From contig CM043954.1 of assembly GCA_014529385.2 (NCBI GenBank), positions 2,400,501 through 2,464,500 of the forward strand: DNA of 64,000 bases. The letters are read 5' to 3'. The translations under genes and the position numbers were made by a program. The notes below the pieces were generated by a model, which saw only the letters and a program-made list of their open reading frames with translations, was not told where the DNA came from and ran no database searches. Below, piece after piece: positions 40,611 through 50,194 of the stretch. This stretch comes from Adiantum capillus-veneris (lineage: Eukaryota > Streptophyta > Polypodiopsida > Polypodiales > Pteridaceae). Each line of letters begins with the position of its first letter. Positions within the stretch are counted from its first letter, which is position 1.

Positions 40611-41407
40611 ATTTTCTAAATCAATGCCTTCATTGGCCGCTGGCCTTGTGCCCTCTTGCTCTCTGGCTTGCTATCCTCTCAGCTCCTTGATCTGCTTTAA
40701 AAGTTTTTGTTTTTCTGATTCAGCTTCTTCGCCCATATTCACGAGGAGGTCATTTAATTCGGCATTTATCCTCTCCGCCTCCTCGAGCTTTCTTTTTACA
40801 CTTTCTACTTCCTCTTGCAGAGCTTTTTGGTCTTCTTCCATTCTTGTTTGCATGACAATAGACCCTTCTGCCAACATCACTCTTTGATTTTTCTCTAGAG
40901 TCAGCTCCTTCTAAAGTTCTTGCATCTGTTCTTCATAAAGTTGACTCTTAGTAGTGATGTGAGTCGAGCTAGTAGCTCTGACTCTAGCATGGGATGCTCG
41001 CAGCCTCTGGATGGTATGATCTTTCACTTTGAGTTGGTCCTTGAGCTCAAGGAACTCATCTTGGCTGGCTTCTTGATCTATCTCCGCCTTTTATTTGGCG
41101 TTTCTCATGGCTTCAACTTCTTTAGATTCCTCACCTAGCTGTAGGGTCAGGTTATCCCTTTCCCTCTCGGCATCTATTAGTTATTTGCTGAGCTGCTGAC
41201 ATTCCTCTTTAACTCCTTGAATTCTTTGTGCTACTGCCTCATTTTCTTCCTCCATTGCCTGGCATCATTGCAATGCCCTTGCTAGGCTGGCTTGTAGCTC
41301 ATCTTCTCTCTCTTTCTGCGTTTGGCTTTGTCCTTGCAAAGTGTCTACTTCCATCTTAATCTTCACTTCAGTGGCCTTGAGAGCTGCCATCTCACTTTTT
41401 GAAGCCA
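40611..41407 (-). pseudogene. element B accessory protein, coiled-coil region
   Basis: In one minus-strand frame, interrupted by about six stops, the sequence is heptad-rich for some 240 codons: SEMAALKATEVKIKMEV, then EREDELQASLARALQ, IQGVKEECQQLSK, DEFLELKDQLKVKDHTIQ, ALQEEVESVKRKLEEAE and KQKLLKQIKELRG. The longest open part is 40671-40880. This is a long parallel-type coiled coil, suggesting an oligomer or a structural rod. It joins the conserved domain downstream in the same frame. Confidence 0.65.
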
Positions 41408-42380
41408 TGGACTACGCTCTCAACCTGGTTAGCTTTGTCATCACCACATCCCAGTCGTTGGAGGGCGGGTGCAGGTCCACTGTATCTGTCCATTTCTTTT
41501 AGTTCTATTAACCGGATGCCTTGCATTTGTTCTTTAGGCCCTGTGCTTGCCAAGTCGAATGCGACTGTGGCAGCTTCTTCCTTTGTGTATCCTGGAGCTA
41601 GTAGGTCCAAAAATGTGTGATATGAATCATCTGACTCTTGTTGCTCATTTCGAGGCTTAGCCTCTTCCTTTGGCTTCGGCTCCTGGATCTGCTCTTGCTT
41701 AGCCTCTTCCCGTTCTTCTGGTTTGTCTTCAGCCTCTTTATCTTCTTGTGGAGGGATGTGAGGAGCTGGTGAGGGCGGTGGGCTGGGTTTAGGGCTGGCC
41801 GATAGAGATGTAGGCTTTCCCTTTAAATCTCTGTCTACTTTAGATTTTCTTTCTCTCTCTTGGCTCTCTTGCTCATCTATCAGTTTTTGCCATATTTGCT
41901 CCACTTCCTCCTTTGTGAAAGGTACATGCGGTATATTCTCTAATGCGGAATCAAGAATCTCAAAATTCTTGATATAATCCTCGAATCTGTCCCTTTGCAC
42001 TCTTCGGGATGATCTCGACATAGCTTCTAGTGAAGGCTTCTAGAGTTCACTTAAATCACCTTTAAGGGCTCTCTCTGCTCTGAAGCTCTCCATCAACCTC
42101 TCTAATCTTGCCGCTTTTTGTGACTTTGTTTCTTTCACTGGAACTTGGACAAACTCTTTCTTCCCCTTCTTCTGCTCGGGCTGCTCTTCTAGGACCGGCT
42201 CTAGCCATCTTTTCAGTCTTGTGGCAACCCTTGGTGCTCTTTGTGGCTCGTGCTCTTTGTCTTATTTTAGCCTCAGCCAGTCGTTCTGAGACGGGGGGTC
42301 AGGCCATCTTCCTTTTTCGTGTAGTGCCCCATAAATCACTTCAGTGATTAGTTCTCCTGGCACAATATATGTTGGCTTCT
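41392..42380 (-). pseudogene. element B accessory protein, middle charged region
   Basis: The open part 41392-42021 (209 codons) has FEDYIKNFEILDSALENIP, a Pro/Ser-rich stretch, a Glu/Lys-rich low-complexity stretch and SYHTFLDLLAPGYTKEEAA. Upstream in the same reading direction, coding-like sequence continues through two stops: KPTYIVPGELITEVIYGAL and KGRWPDPPSQNDWL. So this seems to be the middle of one long accessory protein. No domain recognised. Confidence 0.55.
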
Positions 42381-42496
42381 TGTTACCCATCTATACTAGG
42401 TTGTCATGTATATACGCTGCATAATTGATTATCTTTGGGGTGCCCTTCGTCATTGTCCAAGTGAATGTCGTGGCAATTGCACCTGGCGGCATTCTG

Positions 42497-42611
42497 TACT
42501 TTTGTGGCCGCTTCGTGCACATATGGAAGTATTGGTTGTACAACTAATACTTCCGTATGTGTACTTTTGTGGCCGCTTCGTGCACATATGGAAGTATTGG
42601 TTGTACAACTA
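42497..42611. repeat. 64-bp tandem duplication containing a 44-bp palindrome
   Basis: The unit starting GTACTTTTGTGGCCGCTTCG occurs at 42497 and 42561. Positions 42518-42561 form a near-perfect palindrome (CACATATGGAAGTATT... ...AATACTTCCGTATGTG) whose two or three mismatches would all be G-U pairs in RNA. The duplication sits inside the accessory coding region, just where the 189-codon frame stops (42609). Confidence 0.9.
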
Positions 42612-43178
42612 GCTCATGATTGCCACTCCTGGGTTTGCAATATCTTCAAAGGTGTAGTCTCCTTTCTTCTCATTGTACACCTTGACCTCATCCCTTCTTT
42701 TAGTTACACTATCCCCCTTGTTGGAGAGTTCTAGTGCATCTGTTACAACCTGCTCAGTGATGATTATTTCTGTTTCTGGCCTGCCTTGTAGATCTGTTAC
42801 TTTGGCCACTCCATCTTCTTTGATGGTTGTCACAAACTCCCAGACTCTCTTTATGTCCACCCATGCCGGTACTGCTTCAAAGTAGTTGTGGAGATCAATC
42901 TTCTCCAAGTACCCAGCCATCTTGCTTCTTACGAACTCATTGAGTTCTCGTGGCAGCATTGGTAGTTCGATCACATTACCTTCAGTGTCTTTGAACACTC
43001 CTTGGTAGATCTTTAGGTCGTTGGACTCTAATAGATCTTCTTGGATCCACGTGCTGGTGGGCTTTAGTGTTCCTTCTGGTATGACGAAGGGTTCCACTTC
43101 TTCTAGGTAATCCTTGATGGTCATTATTTTCTTCTTTGCCAGTGACTTCGCGGCTGCCATAGATCCTGTTGCACTCAA
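42609..43178 (-). CDS. element B accessory protein, N-terminal 189-codon frame
   Basis: The frame starts MSATGSMAAAKSLAKKK and continues with TIKDYLEEVEPFVIPEG, WVDIKRVWEFVTTIKEDG and a block QVVTDALELSNKGDSV. The W-EF-x-x-I then T-x-x-x-x-AL-x-L pattern loosely recalls the plant mobile-element N-terminal domain called putative plant transposon protein. I offer that as a guess. Downstream, past the 64-bp duplication, coding-like TWTMTKGTPKIINYAAYIHD probably continued the same protein. It may be the start of a protein of about 1,150 codons reaching to 39662. Confidence 0.55.
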   Translation of the reverse strand: MSATGSMAAAKSLAKKKIMTIKDYLEEVEPFVIPEGTLKPTSTWIQEDLLESNDLKIYQGVFKDTEGNVIELPMLPRELNEFVRSKMAGYLEKIDLHNYFEAVPAWVDIKRVWEFVTTIKEDGVAKVTDLQGRPETEIIITEQVVTDALELSNKGDSVTKRRDEVKVYNEKKGDYTFEDIANPGVAIMS

Positions 43179-45946
43179 TAGTTCGAAGTTAGCGTTTTTT
43201 CCATATTAGCTGAGAAATTGAGTTTTAACTATCCAAATGACTTGAAAATTGAAAATAAAGCTTAAAAGGAACTTGTGAAGCTGTGCATGTGCTCACAGTG
43301 CAAATCTGGCCAAAATCATCAGAATGGGTTGATACTTGACATGTTGGTAGTGCATGGCTCATGGAACATGGCTATATGCCTGGATATGGATTTGGATATC
43401 AAAAAGTGGATTTTTTGGTTGATTTAGGCTTTAGGTCACAAATTGGGTAGAAAGTCCATAATAGGTAGCAATTGATGTCCAAATGGGTTGAAAATTGGTA
43501 TATGGGCTCATTGCACCATGGTATTGGCTCCCATGATGTCACTTTTTGCACAAAAGGCCTAAATTATGATGGAGACATCCTACGCGTAGAATTGTCTATT
43601 TCATCAAAATGACATGAGATTTGTTCTGTGGGTAGTCCTTGGCCTATGGAACATGGCTATGCTCTTGGATTTGGATTTGGACAAGGATTGATGCTTGTAA
43701 GAGCCTGTGTGGTGTTTTTGGGCTCCAAAAGTGTATCTTGAAGGTGTTGGGGGTCAAAAATGATTAGAATGGCTTCAAACTTGATATATGAGCTCTTGAT
43801 GATGAGGTGATTGGATCTGGAATGAACAAACATCCTCTGCAGGCCAGAAAAGCCAAATAGACATCCTACGCGTAGGATGTCTACTTCACTAATTTTTGCT
43901 TCTGACCACACAGATTGGTTGGTGATGTGTTGGTGAATGTGTTGTGCAAGTTTCATGTGATTTGGACAAGATTTGGTAGGTCTATGGCCCATTATTTCCT
44001 CTATGCCCTAACTTTGCGTTTTTTCATGCATATGAGGTCAATTTTGGTCCAAATGTGATGAGACTTGGTGGATAGCATATAAAGGTCATTCAGAAAATGT
44101 GTATGATGAAAAATGTTGGAGTCTTTGCCCAGAAATGCCCTTGAGACATTCTACATGTAGGATGTCTCCTGATGATTTTTTCATGGTTTGTGCTCCTAGT
44201 GCCTGCCCTTGGTCCCCATGAGTCCCTTTTAAGCCTAATTTCAACAAAAAAGTCAAATGGATAGAGAATAACTCCTTGTGTGGACTTCAGAGCCTCCGAG
44301 CCATTTTCTGCCTTTTGCAGTGCTTTTTGGCGATGAAATCTCTTGATGTTGGTCTCCATAGCTTACCGATCCCCTGGGGATCCTTGCTGTATGGTTTTTG
44401 TCGACTTTGGCTTCACCGGAGCTTCATTTGGCAATTTGTCGCTCTAGAAGCACCCGTGGTTGCGTTTACATACCTTTGATGATTTGTGGTGGTCTACCAC
44501 CATAGGACTTGGTTGTTGATGGTCTAGGAAAGCCGCTCATGAAGTTTGGTGGCAAACGGGCATGCGGTTTGGCCGCAAGAGCAATTTGACGTTTTGTGTG
44601 TCTGATGCCGTTCTGAAGTTTTAGTGCCGCTTTGGGTCACTTTTTGGTCATGCGGGTCACCTAGACTTGTCGAGCATGTCGAGATGCTCCTACCCATAAA
44701 TTTTGGTAGCATTTGGTTGCCTTTTCTCCGATTTCCCATTTGGTGGCCTCTTGCGAGATTCTAGGAATTAGGGTTTTTTCCGATGGTTTTCTACTGCCTT
44801 TGGACATCCAGAACTAGTCTCCTATGCTAGGGTAAGCTACTGATGAAGTCTTGTTGCTTTTGGGTCAGCCGTTAGGTCGCCGTCTCTACTTGTAGGTCTC
44901 TACCGCCCGCTTTGTGTGTGAACCCTACGCTAGCTTTTGCGACAAAACGACAAACATGCACGAAAAGCTCAAGGTGGTGAGCCTACCTCTCATGTCTGAA
45001 ACTCGTCGGGTAGTCGTGCGCGTCGTAGAAGCTACTGGAAGGTCCATCCGCTCTAGATGGTAGAAGCTCTCTCCACAAGGTCAATAGTGAAAATGAGCTA
45101 AAAATGAGGTGAAAATTTCTTATAATGGAGGTGCCCGAACCACTTTTCATGAAATTTGACGTGTGCTCCTATCTTCTTGCGAGATGCAGTTTAGGCTCAA
45201 AAATTTCTTGATTTGGACTCCATTTGATCTGTTTACCAGAAATTTGGCATTTTAGTCAAAACCTAGCCAAAACACGCTTTCCGCTCCAGTCTCATAATTG
45301 CACCCCCACTGTACCATAGGTTGTCCTATAGTCACTGATCATCCCCATATTTTTTGTTTTTCATTACGACTATTTTTCACTTGATTTTTGTATTTTTGAA
45401 GTTTTTCTGCCGAAAATTAGCAAAATTAAAAGAAAAATAGCAAATCAAACCCAAAAAATCACCAAAAATCATAATAAATCACAAACATCACCACAAAACA
45501 TTATGTAAACTCACATGCAATTTTTATGGCCGGATTTCTCCATTTTACCAATATTTTGCCCGAAAAAAGGCTATTTCTACTTATATACACACACCTAGGG
45601 GCTTGATTTGGCGTTTGGCCCCATGTACCTATAGATACATACTGTATAAGGGCATATGTACTTGGGTTACTCTAGAAAATTTTGCAATCAAACAACAACC
45701 CTTGAAATAGTTGAAAATCATGCCCTTTTTTGCTCTTTCTGCTATTGGTTCCGCATTTGAGAATGCCTCCCCCCCTCCTAGCCGGAGTCCTCCCGGACGA
45801 CAATGTATCGCCGTGGAGTATGTGCCGTGCATAGGTTGAAAAATTTGTGCTAATGCTTGGCCGGTTAATGTGGCCCTATTTTATGTATACTCGGTCAATG
45901 CATGGAAAAATTAATGCTGTGCAAGAGAAGGAAATAAGCAAGATTC
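43179..45946. repeat. element B non-coding region with periodic palindromes
   Basis: No coding frame recognised. At 43573-43597, 43859-43882 and 44144-44167 lie copies of a 24-bp palindrome (arm AGACATCCTACG), spaced 286 and 285 bases. The sequence between repeats diverged blocks such as ATGGAACATGGCTAT (near 43377 and 43657). Past 44.2 kb the repeats fade and from 45.3 kb the DNA is A/T-rich. Confidence 0.75.
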
Positions 45947-47257
45947 TTATTGGCATTCGCCATCGAGCTTTCCTGTTTTCTTTGCAAGTAATAGCTGTAA
46001 CTCTACTGCTCTCTGTTTAATTGTCTTGTTTGCAAAAGGCAATCGCTTTGCCTCTTCTGTTGATATAGCCATAGCTGTTTCTATGGAGATGATTGGCTTG
46101 GCCGGAATGGCCATGGGCCGTATTGCCTTTTCTTTCCATTGGTATTTTGCTTTTGCCGGTTTTTGTAGATGTTTGGCTACTTCCTTTGTTGCCACTGTTT
46201 TGTTGCTAATTGGCATCCACATAAGTCGACTGTCCTTTTTCAAATGCAGCTGTCTGCCTTCCGTTGTTGCTTGTACTGAAGGGAGTTCCTTTTGCTTTTG
46301 TTTTGGTATCCAAATGCGAGTGACATTTGGGTTATGTCTGAGCATTTTCTTTGGGATCCATATCTGTTTTATGCCCTTGGTTTTTGGTTGAACTATCTGC
46401 TTCGGTTGAATTCTTTCGTTGCATTGTTGTTTGTCTGCCATGTCATTTCTATCCTTCCGCATCCATACTTGTTTCCCTTGTTTTGGTAACCTAGATCTTT
46501 GCATTGCGGCCGGTGACTTCATATGTCTATAATTAGCATGGTTGGCTTTTACCTGTCTATTGGTCTCAGGTATCATGTTGTTCTTTGATGGAATTATTGC
46601 TTTTGGCTCTTTTTCCAGTGATTGCATGGCTTGCAGCTGATTATTCCGGTATTGCTGAGCAAATGCTATCACCTGTTGTTCATGTGCATGCTGAATTTTG
46701 ACTGCCTTTGCATTCCAATCTATCTGCACATTGTACTCTTTTTGCCAAGGTTGTCCCAACATCATTGGGTGTTGTGTGCTTTCATCCTCCACCACATAGA
46801 ATTTGTGTGGGTAAATATATTGATGTATTTGTACATGCAATATAGTCCATCCCAATGTTTTCAACGGGTGTGATGTACTACTTTCCAACACTTGAGGAGT
46901 AGGATGAAGTTGACCTGTGGATTTGAGCTATTGGTATAATCTGTAAGAGATCAAATTTGCTTGAGCTCCAGAATCAAGCAATGCCGTCGATTCAACTTGA
47001 TTGCTGCCCACTTTGACTGCAATTATTGGCTCCACTGTGTCTTCATCCAACTGCGTCAGTCGAATGGCATTGTTTCGCAATGGTGCTCCACTTTGTTGTT
47101 GTTGTCGCAGAAGTCTTCGTTTTGCAATGAGTTCTGTTGCTTCTGCTTGAGCTTCTTCTCGCACTCTCTGTTTTACCTTCATCCGTTGTTTTCCTTGATG
47201 AATTTGTTGGAGCATATCCTGTGTTAGTGGTAGATGATATTTTTTCAGTCTCGACAT
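45947..47257 (-). pseudogene. element B post-integrase retropepsin-like protein with W-x-P-K tail
   Basis: Two open parts in one frame (46928-47257 and 45947-46891) are separated by a single amber stop at 46928-46930. The first has a charged helical region (RVREEAQAEATELIAKR) and then VESTALLDSGAQANLISY, an aspartic-protease DSGA motif at 46964-46975. The second has HKFYVVEDESTQHPMMLGQP, the flap and LG-x-P end of a retropepsin. A basic tail of about 230 residues follows, with repeated VWMRK, IWIPKK, IWIPKQ and MWMPIS. The element already has a normal protease between gag and RT. Its position after integrase is unusual. Confidence 0.75.
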
Positions 47258-48761
47258 CCACTAATCCAGTTCGGAATTTCTTCACCTACTAATGTAGCAA
47301 GCTTGACAGCTCCACTTTGTGATAGATCACTAATCACAAATGGTCCCATCCCTCGCCTTTTAATTTTCTTGGCATGTGGCTTCAAAGTATAAACAAGTAC
47401 ATAATCACCTGTTTTGAACTCTTTAGTGCGCACATGCTTGTCAAAAAACTATTTTTGTCTTCTCTTTTTAGCATAGATTGAAGCTATAGCTCTTAAGCGG
47501 AGTTCATCTAGCTTTTCAAGATCATCTATTCTTGAAGAGAGCTCATGCCCTGTCCATTCTAAGTGTTTCGCTACTCGTAGAGTTGGAATTAAAAACTCTA
47601 TGGGTAGTATAGCATTTAGGCCAAACACCATGTTGTATGGTGTTGTTCCTATTGATGTTTTGTAAGCTACCTTGTATGCCCATAGTGTTGAGTGTAGCTG
47701 CTGATCCCAATCTGTTCTTGACTCTGACACTATTTTAGTAAGAACCGTGCATAGTGTTTTATTTGTGGCCTCAGCTTGTCCATTGGCCTGTGGATGGTAT
47801 GGAGCAGATTTCCTATGTATGACCATGAATTCCTCTAGCAGATATTCAATGACTTCATTAAGAAAATGTGTCCCATGATCACTGACAATTTCTATTCGTA
47901 AATTGTATCGTAAAAAATATTCTCATACAAAAATTGTGCAGTGGTGCGTGCATCTGCTTTTTGCGTTTCCTTGGCTTTGACCCATTTTGTGAGATAGTCC
48001 GTAGCCACAATGATATATTGGGTATGGGTGCGATATGCAGGGAGTGAGATAGGTCCCACAAAATCAATGCCCCACTTTGTAAATGCTCTTACTCCCATCA
48101 TTGGCTGTAGTGTCATCTCATCTCTTTTTATTGGCACGTTGGTACGCTGACATGCGTCACAACGCTTTACAAACTCTTCAGCATCCATGTGCAATGTAGG
48201 CCACCATATTCCTTCGGTTAAGATAATTTTTTCCGTCTTATCGCCCGAAAAATGGCCTCCACTTATTCCACTATGTGCATGATCTAGAATCAGCAGGTAT
48301 TCGCTTTCACTTGCACAAATTCTAAGTTGATTGTCCTTTCCTCGCTTATAGAGTTGATTCCCAATTAACTGAAAGTCACGAGCTTCCAGCTCTATAGATT
48401 TTTTCCGTGCTCTTGTGATGTTCTCAGGGAATGTCCTGGTGGTCAAGAAATCAATGATATGTTGACTCCATGCATGTGCAATGTTTACCTGAAACAATGT
48501 TGCATGATCCACTGGTCGTTTGGCACTACATATAGTACAATTGGTAACATAAGAATGTGTTTCCGCATACATAGTGGGCCAATAAACCCCTAACCGTTTC
48601 AGTCTCTGGTGTGTTTTCACTGTTGAACAATGAAATGCACAATCTTGGACATGTGCTTCTTCAAGGTAGCACTCGAATTCTTTCGGATCTATACATAATC
48701 GTAGGATTTGATCCGATCCTAGATGATACAGCGGTCCTGCTATCAACTGGGTATTTGTCAA
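47245..48761 (-). pseudogene. element B integrase with two H2C2 zinc domains
   Basis: The open part 47892-48761 (289 codons) has two zinc-binding units with identical spacing HX6HX30CX2C: H37, H44, C75, C78 and H163, H170, C201, C204. Each is preceded by an LY-x-x-G-x-D-x-x-LR block and contains WPT. Then KWGIDFVGPI (first catalytic Asp). A frameshift near 47890 follows, then the remaining core in 47449-47826: the HPQANGQAEATNKTL Glu region and LHSTLWAYKVAYKTS. The GPFVI C-terminal domain is at 47245-47433. Element A and ordinary gypsy integrases have one H2C2 unit. Confidence 0.85.
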
Positions 48762-50179
48762 ATTGTTTGTTGTTTGGATCTGTATTTCGTATTATTAAAC
48801 CCACTTCCAAAGGAAAGAATGCTAACAATTTCCTGAGACCATTTGGGTACCATTTCAACATTGAAAAGATAAGCATCTGGTATGTCATCATCTACTCCTT
48901 CAGGAGCTTCCCCATTGTGTATCCTTGAAAGATGATCTGCTTGTAGAGTTTTATCCTTTTTGACCACCACTGTCAAGTCAAACTCTAGCAATATAATAAA
49001 CCAGTGTACAATTCTCCCTGTATTGCATGGTTTATTTACCAGATACAAAAGAGCTTGATGATCTGTGAAGAACACAAATTTGTTTGCGAGCAAATAATGC
49101 CGAAATTTCTTTACAGTATAAATCAATCCTAACCCTTCCCGTTCGGTGGTTGTGTAGTTCTTTTCCGCACTTTTTAACTGTCGGCTTGCATAACAAACTG
49201 GAAAATCCATTGTTCCGTCTCCAGGTTGAGCCAGAATACTCCCAATTGCATATGCAGAAGCATCAATGTGAACATGGAATATCTTTTCCCAATCTGGTTC
49301 CTTCAGTACAGGTGGTGATATAAGGTTTTCCTTCAGCTTTTGGAATGAAGTTTCACACTCCTCGGTCCATTCGAAATTGACTAGCAAACGATACAGAGGT
49401 TGTGCAATAACCGCATACATGTATATGAATCTTCGATAATATCCGCAGTGTCCCATGAAGGATTGCACTTGTTTCGCATTAGTAGGTCTGGGTAGGTCCA
49501 CTATGACTTTGAGTTTGTCTAGGTCAGTGGTTATGCCATTTCTTGAGACAATGTGTCCTAAGATGCGGCCTTGCTTAACCATGAATATACACTTTTCCGG
49601 GTTAAGATAGATTCGATATGTCCTGCATTTTTCAAAGACCTTTTGCAAATGGTCAATATGTTCCTCTCGTAGAAGAGAGTGTACACAAAGATCATCCATG
49701 TAAATTTCTAAGAATATTCTTAGGTGTTCTTTGAATGCATGTGTCATTAACCTTTGGAAGGTAGCTGGGGCATTAGTTAAGACAAACGGCATAACTCGAT
49801 ACGCATAAATTCCCCATTCTGTGGCAAACCCTGTTTTGTGTTGATCCTCCCTTGCTATTGCCAGTTGGTTGTATCCTGAAAACCCATCCAGAAAGGAATA
49901 AGCCCGTTTCCCGACCACCCGCTCAAGTACATGTTCTGTGATTGGCAAGGGATAATTATCCGTTATGGTGGCTGCATTTACCTTTCTGAGGTTTACACAC
50001 ACTTGCAGTTTTCCATTCTTTTTGGGAACTACCACAATGGGTGACACCCAATCTGTATGTGCGATTTCATAGATGAATTCAGCCTCCATCAGTTTATCAA
50101 TCTCTTCTTTGATTCGTTTAGCAAATGTATCATTATATATATAAGGACATAGTTTGCTAGGTTTTGTATCTGATTTCAA
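48758..50179 (-). CDS. element B reverse transcriptase and RNase H
   Basis: A 473-codon open frame. RT motifs: FIYEIAHTDWVSPIVVVPKK (35-54), LRKVNAATITDNYPLP (64-79), SFLDGFSGYNQLAIA (95-109), the YMDD box at 160-163, and GRILGHIVSRNGI (204-216). RNase H covers about 300-420 (FHVHIDASAYAIGSILAQPG, TEREGL, FFTDHQALLYL). All catalytic acids I can place are present. The frame ends after HLSRIHNGEAP and a linker, and runs 4 bases past the start of the next open frame. Upstream the same frame continues beyond one TGA at 50195-50197. Confidence 0.92.
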   Translation of the reverse strand: MKSDTKPSKLCPYIYNDTFAKRIKEEIDKLMEAEFIYEIAHTDWVSPIVVVPKKNGKLQVCVNLRKVNAATITDNYPLPITEHVLERVVGKRAYSFLDGFSGYNQLAIAREDQHKTGFATEWGIYAYRVMPFVLTNAPATFQRLMTHAFKEHLRIFLEIYMDDLCVHSLLREEHIDHLQKVFEKCRTYRIYLNPEKCIFMVKQGRILGHIVSRNGITTDLDKLKVIVDLPRPTNAKQVQSFMGHCGYYRRFIYMYAVIAQPLYRLLVNFEWTEECETSFQKLKENLISPPVLKEPDWEKIFHVHIDASAYAIGSILAQPGDGTMDFPVCYASRQLKSAEKNYTTTEREGLGLIYTVKKFRHYLLANKFVFFTDHQALLYLVNKPCNTGRIVHWFIILLEFDLTVVVKKDKTLQADHLSRIHNGEAPEGVDDDIPDAYLFNVEMVPKWSQEIVSILSFGSGFNNTKYRSKQQTI

Positions 50180-50194
50180 AGGAATTGTATGTTG

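Noticed and set aside
39662-43178. An envelope glycoprotein in element B
   Set aside because: No signal peptide, no clear membrane span and no cysteine-rich ectodomain. Coiled coil alone is not enough.
46026-46391. Plus-strand hydrophobic frame of 121 codons, possible membrane protein
   Set aside because: Antisense of the Lys/Gln-rich tail of the post-integrase protein, which makes the opposite strand look Phe/Leu-rich.
47892-48761. Reading the first H2C2 unit as a second RNase H, as in Tat-lineage elements
   Set aside because: The residues are clearly HX6HX30CX2C with a WPT block, not an RNase H pattern.
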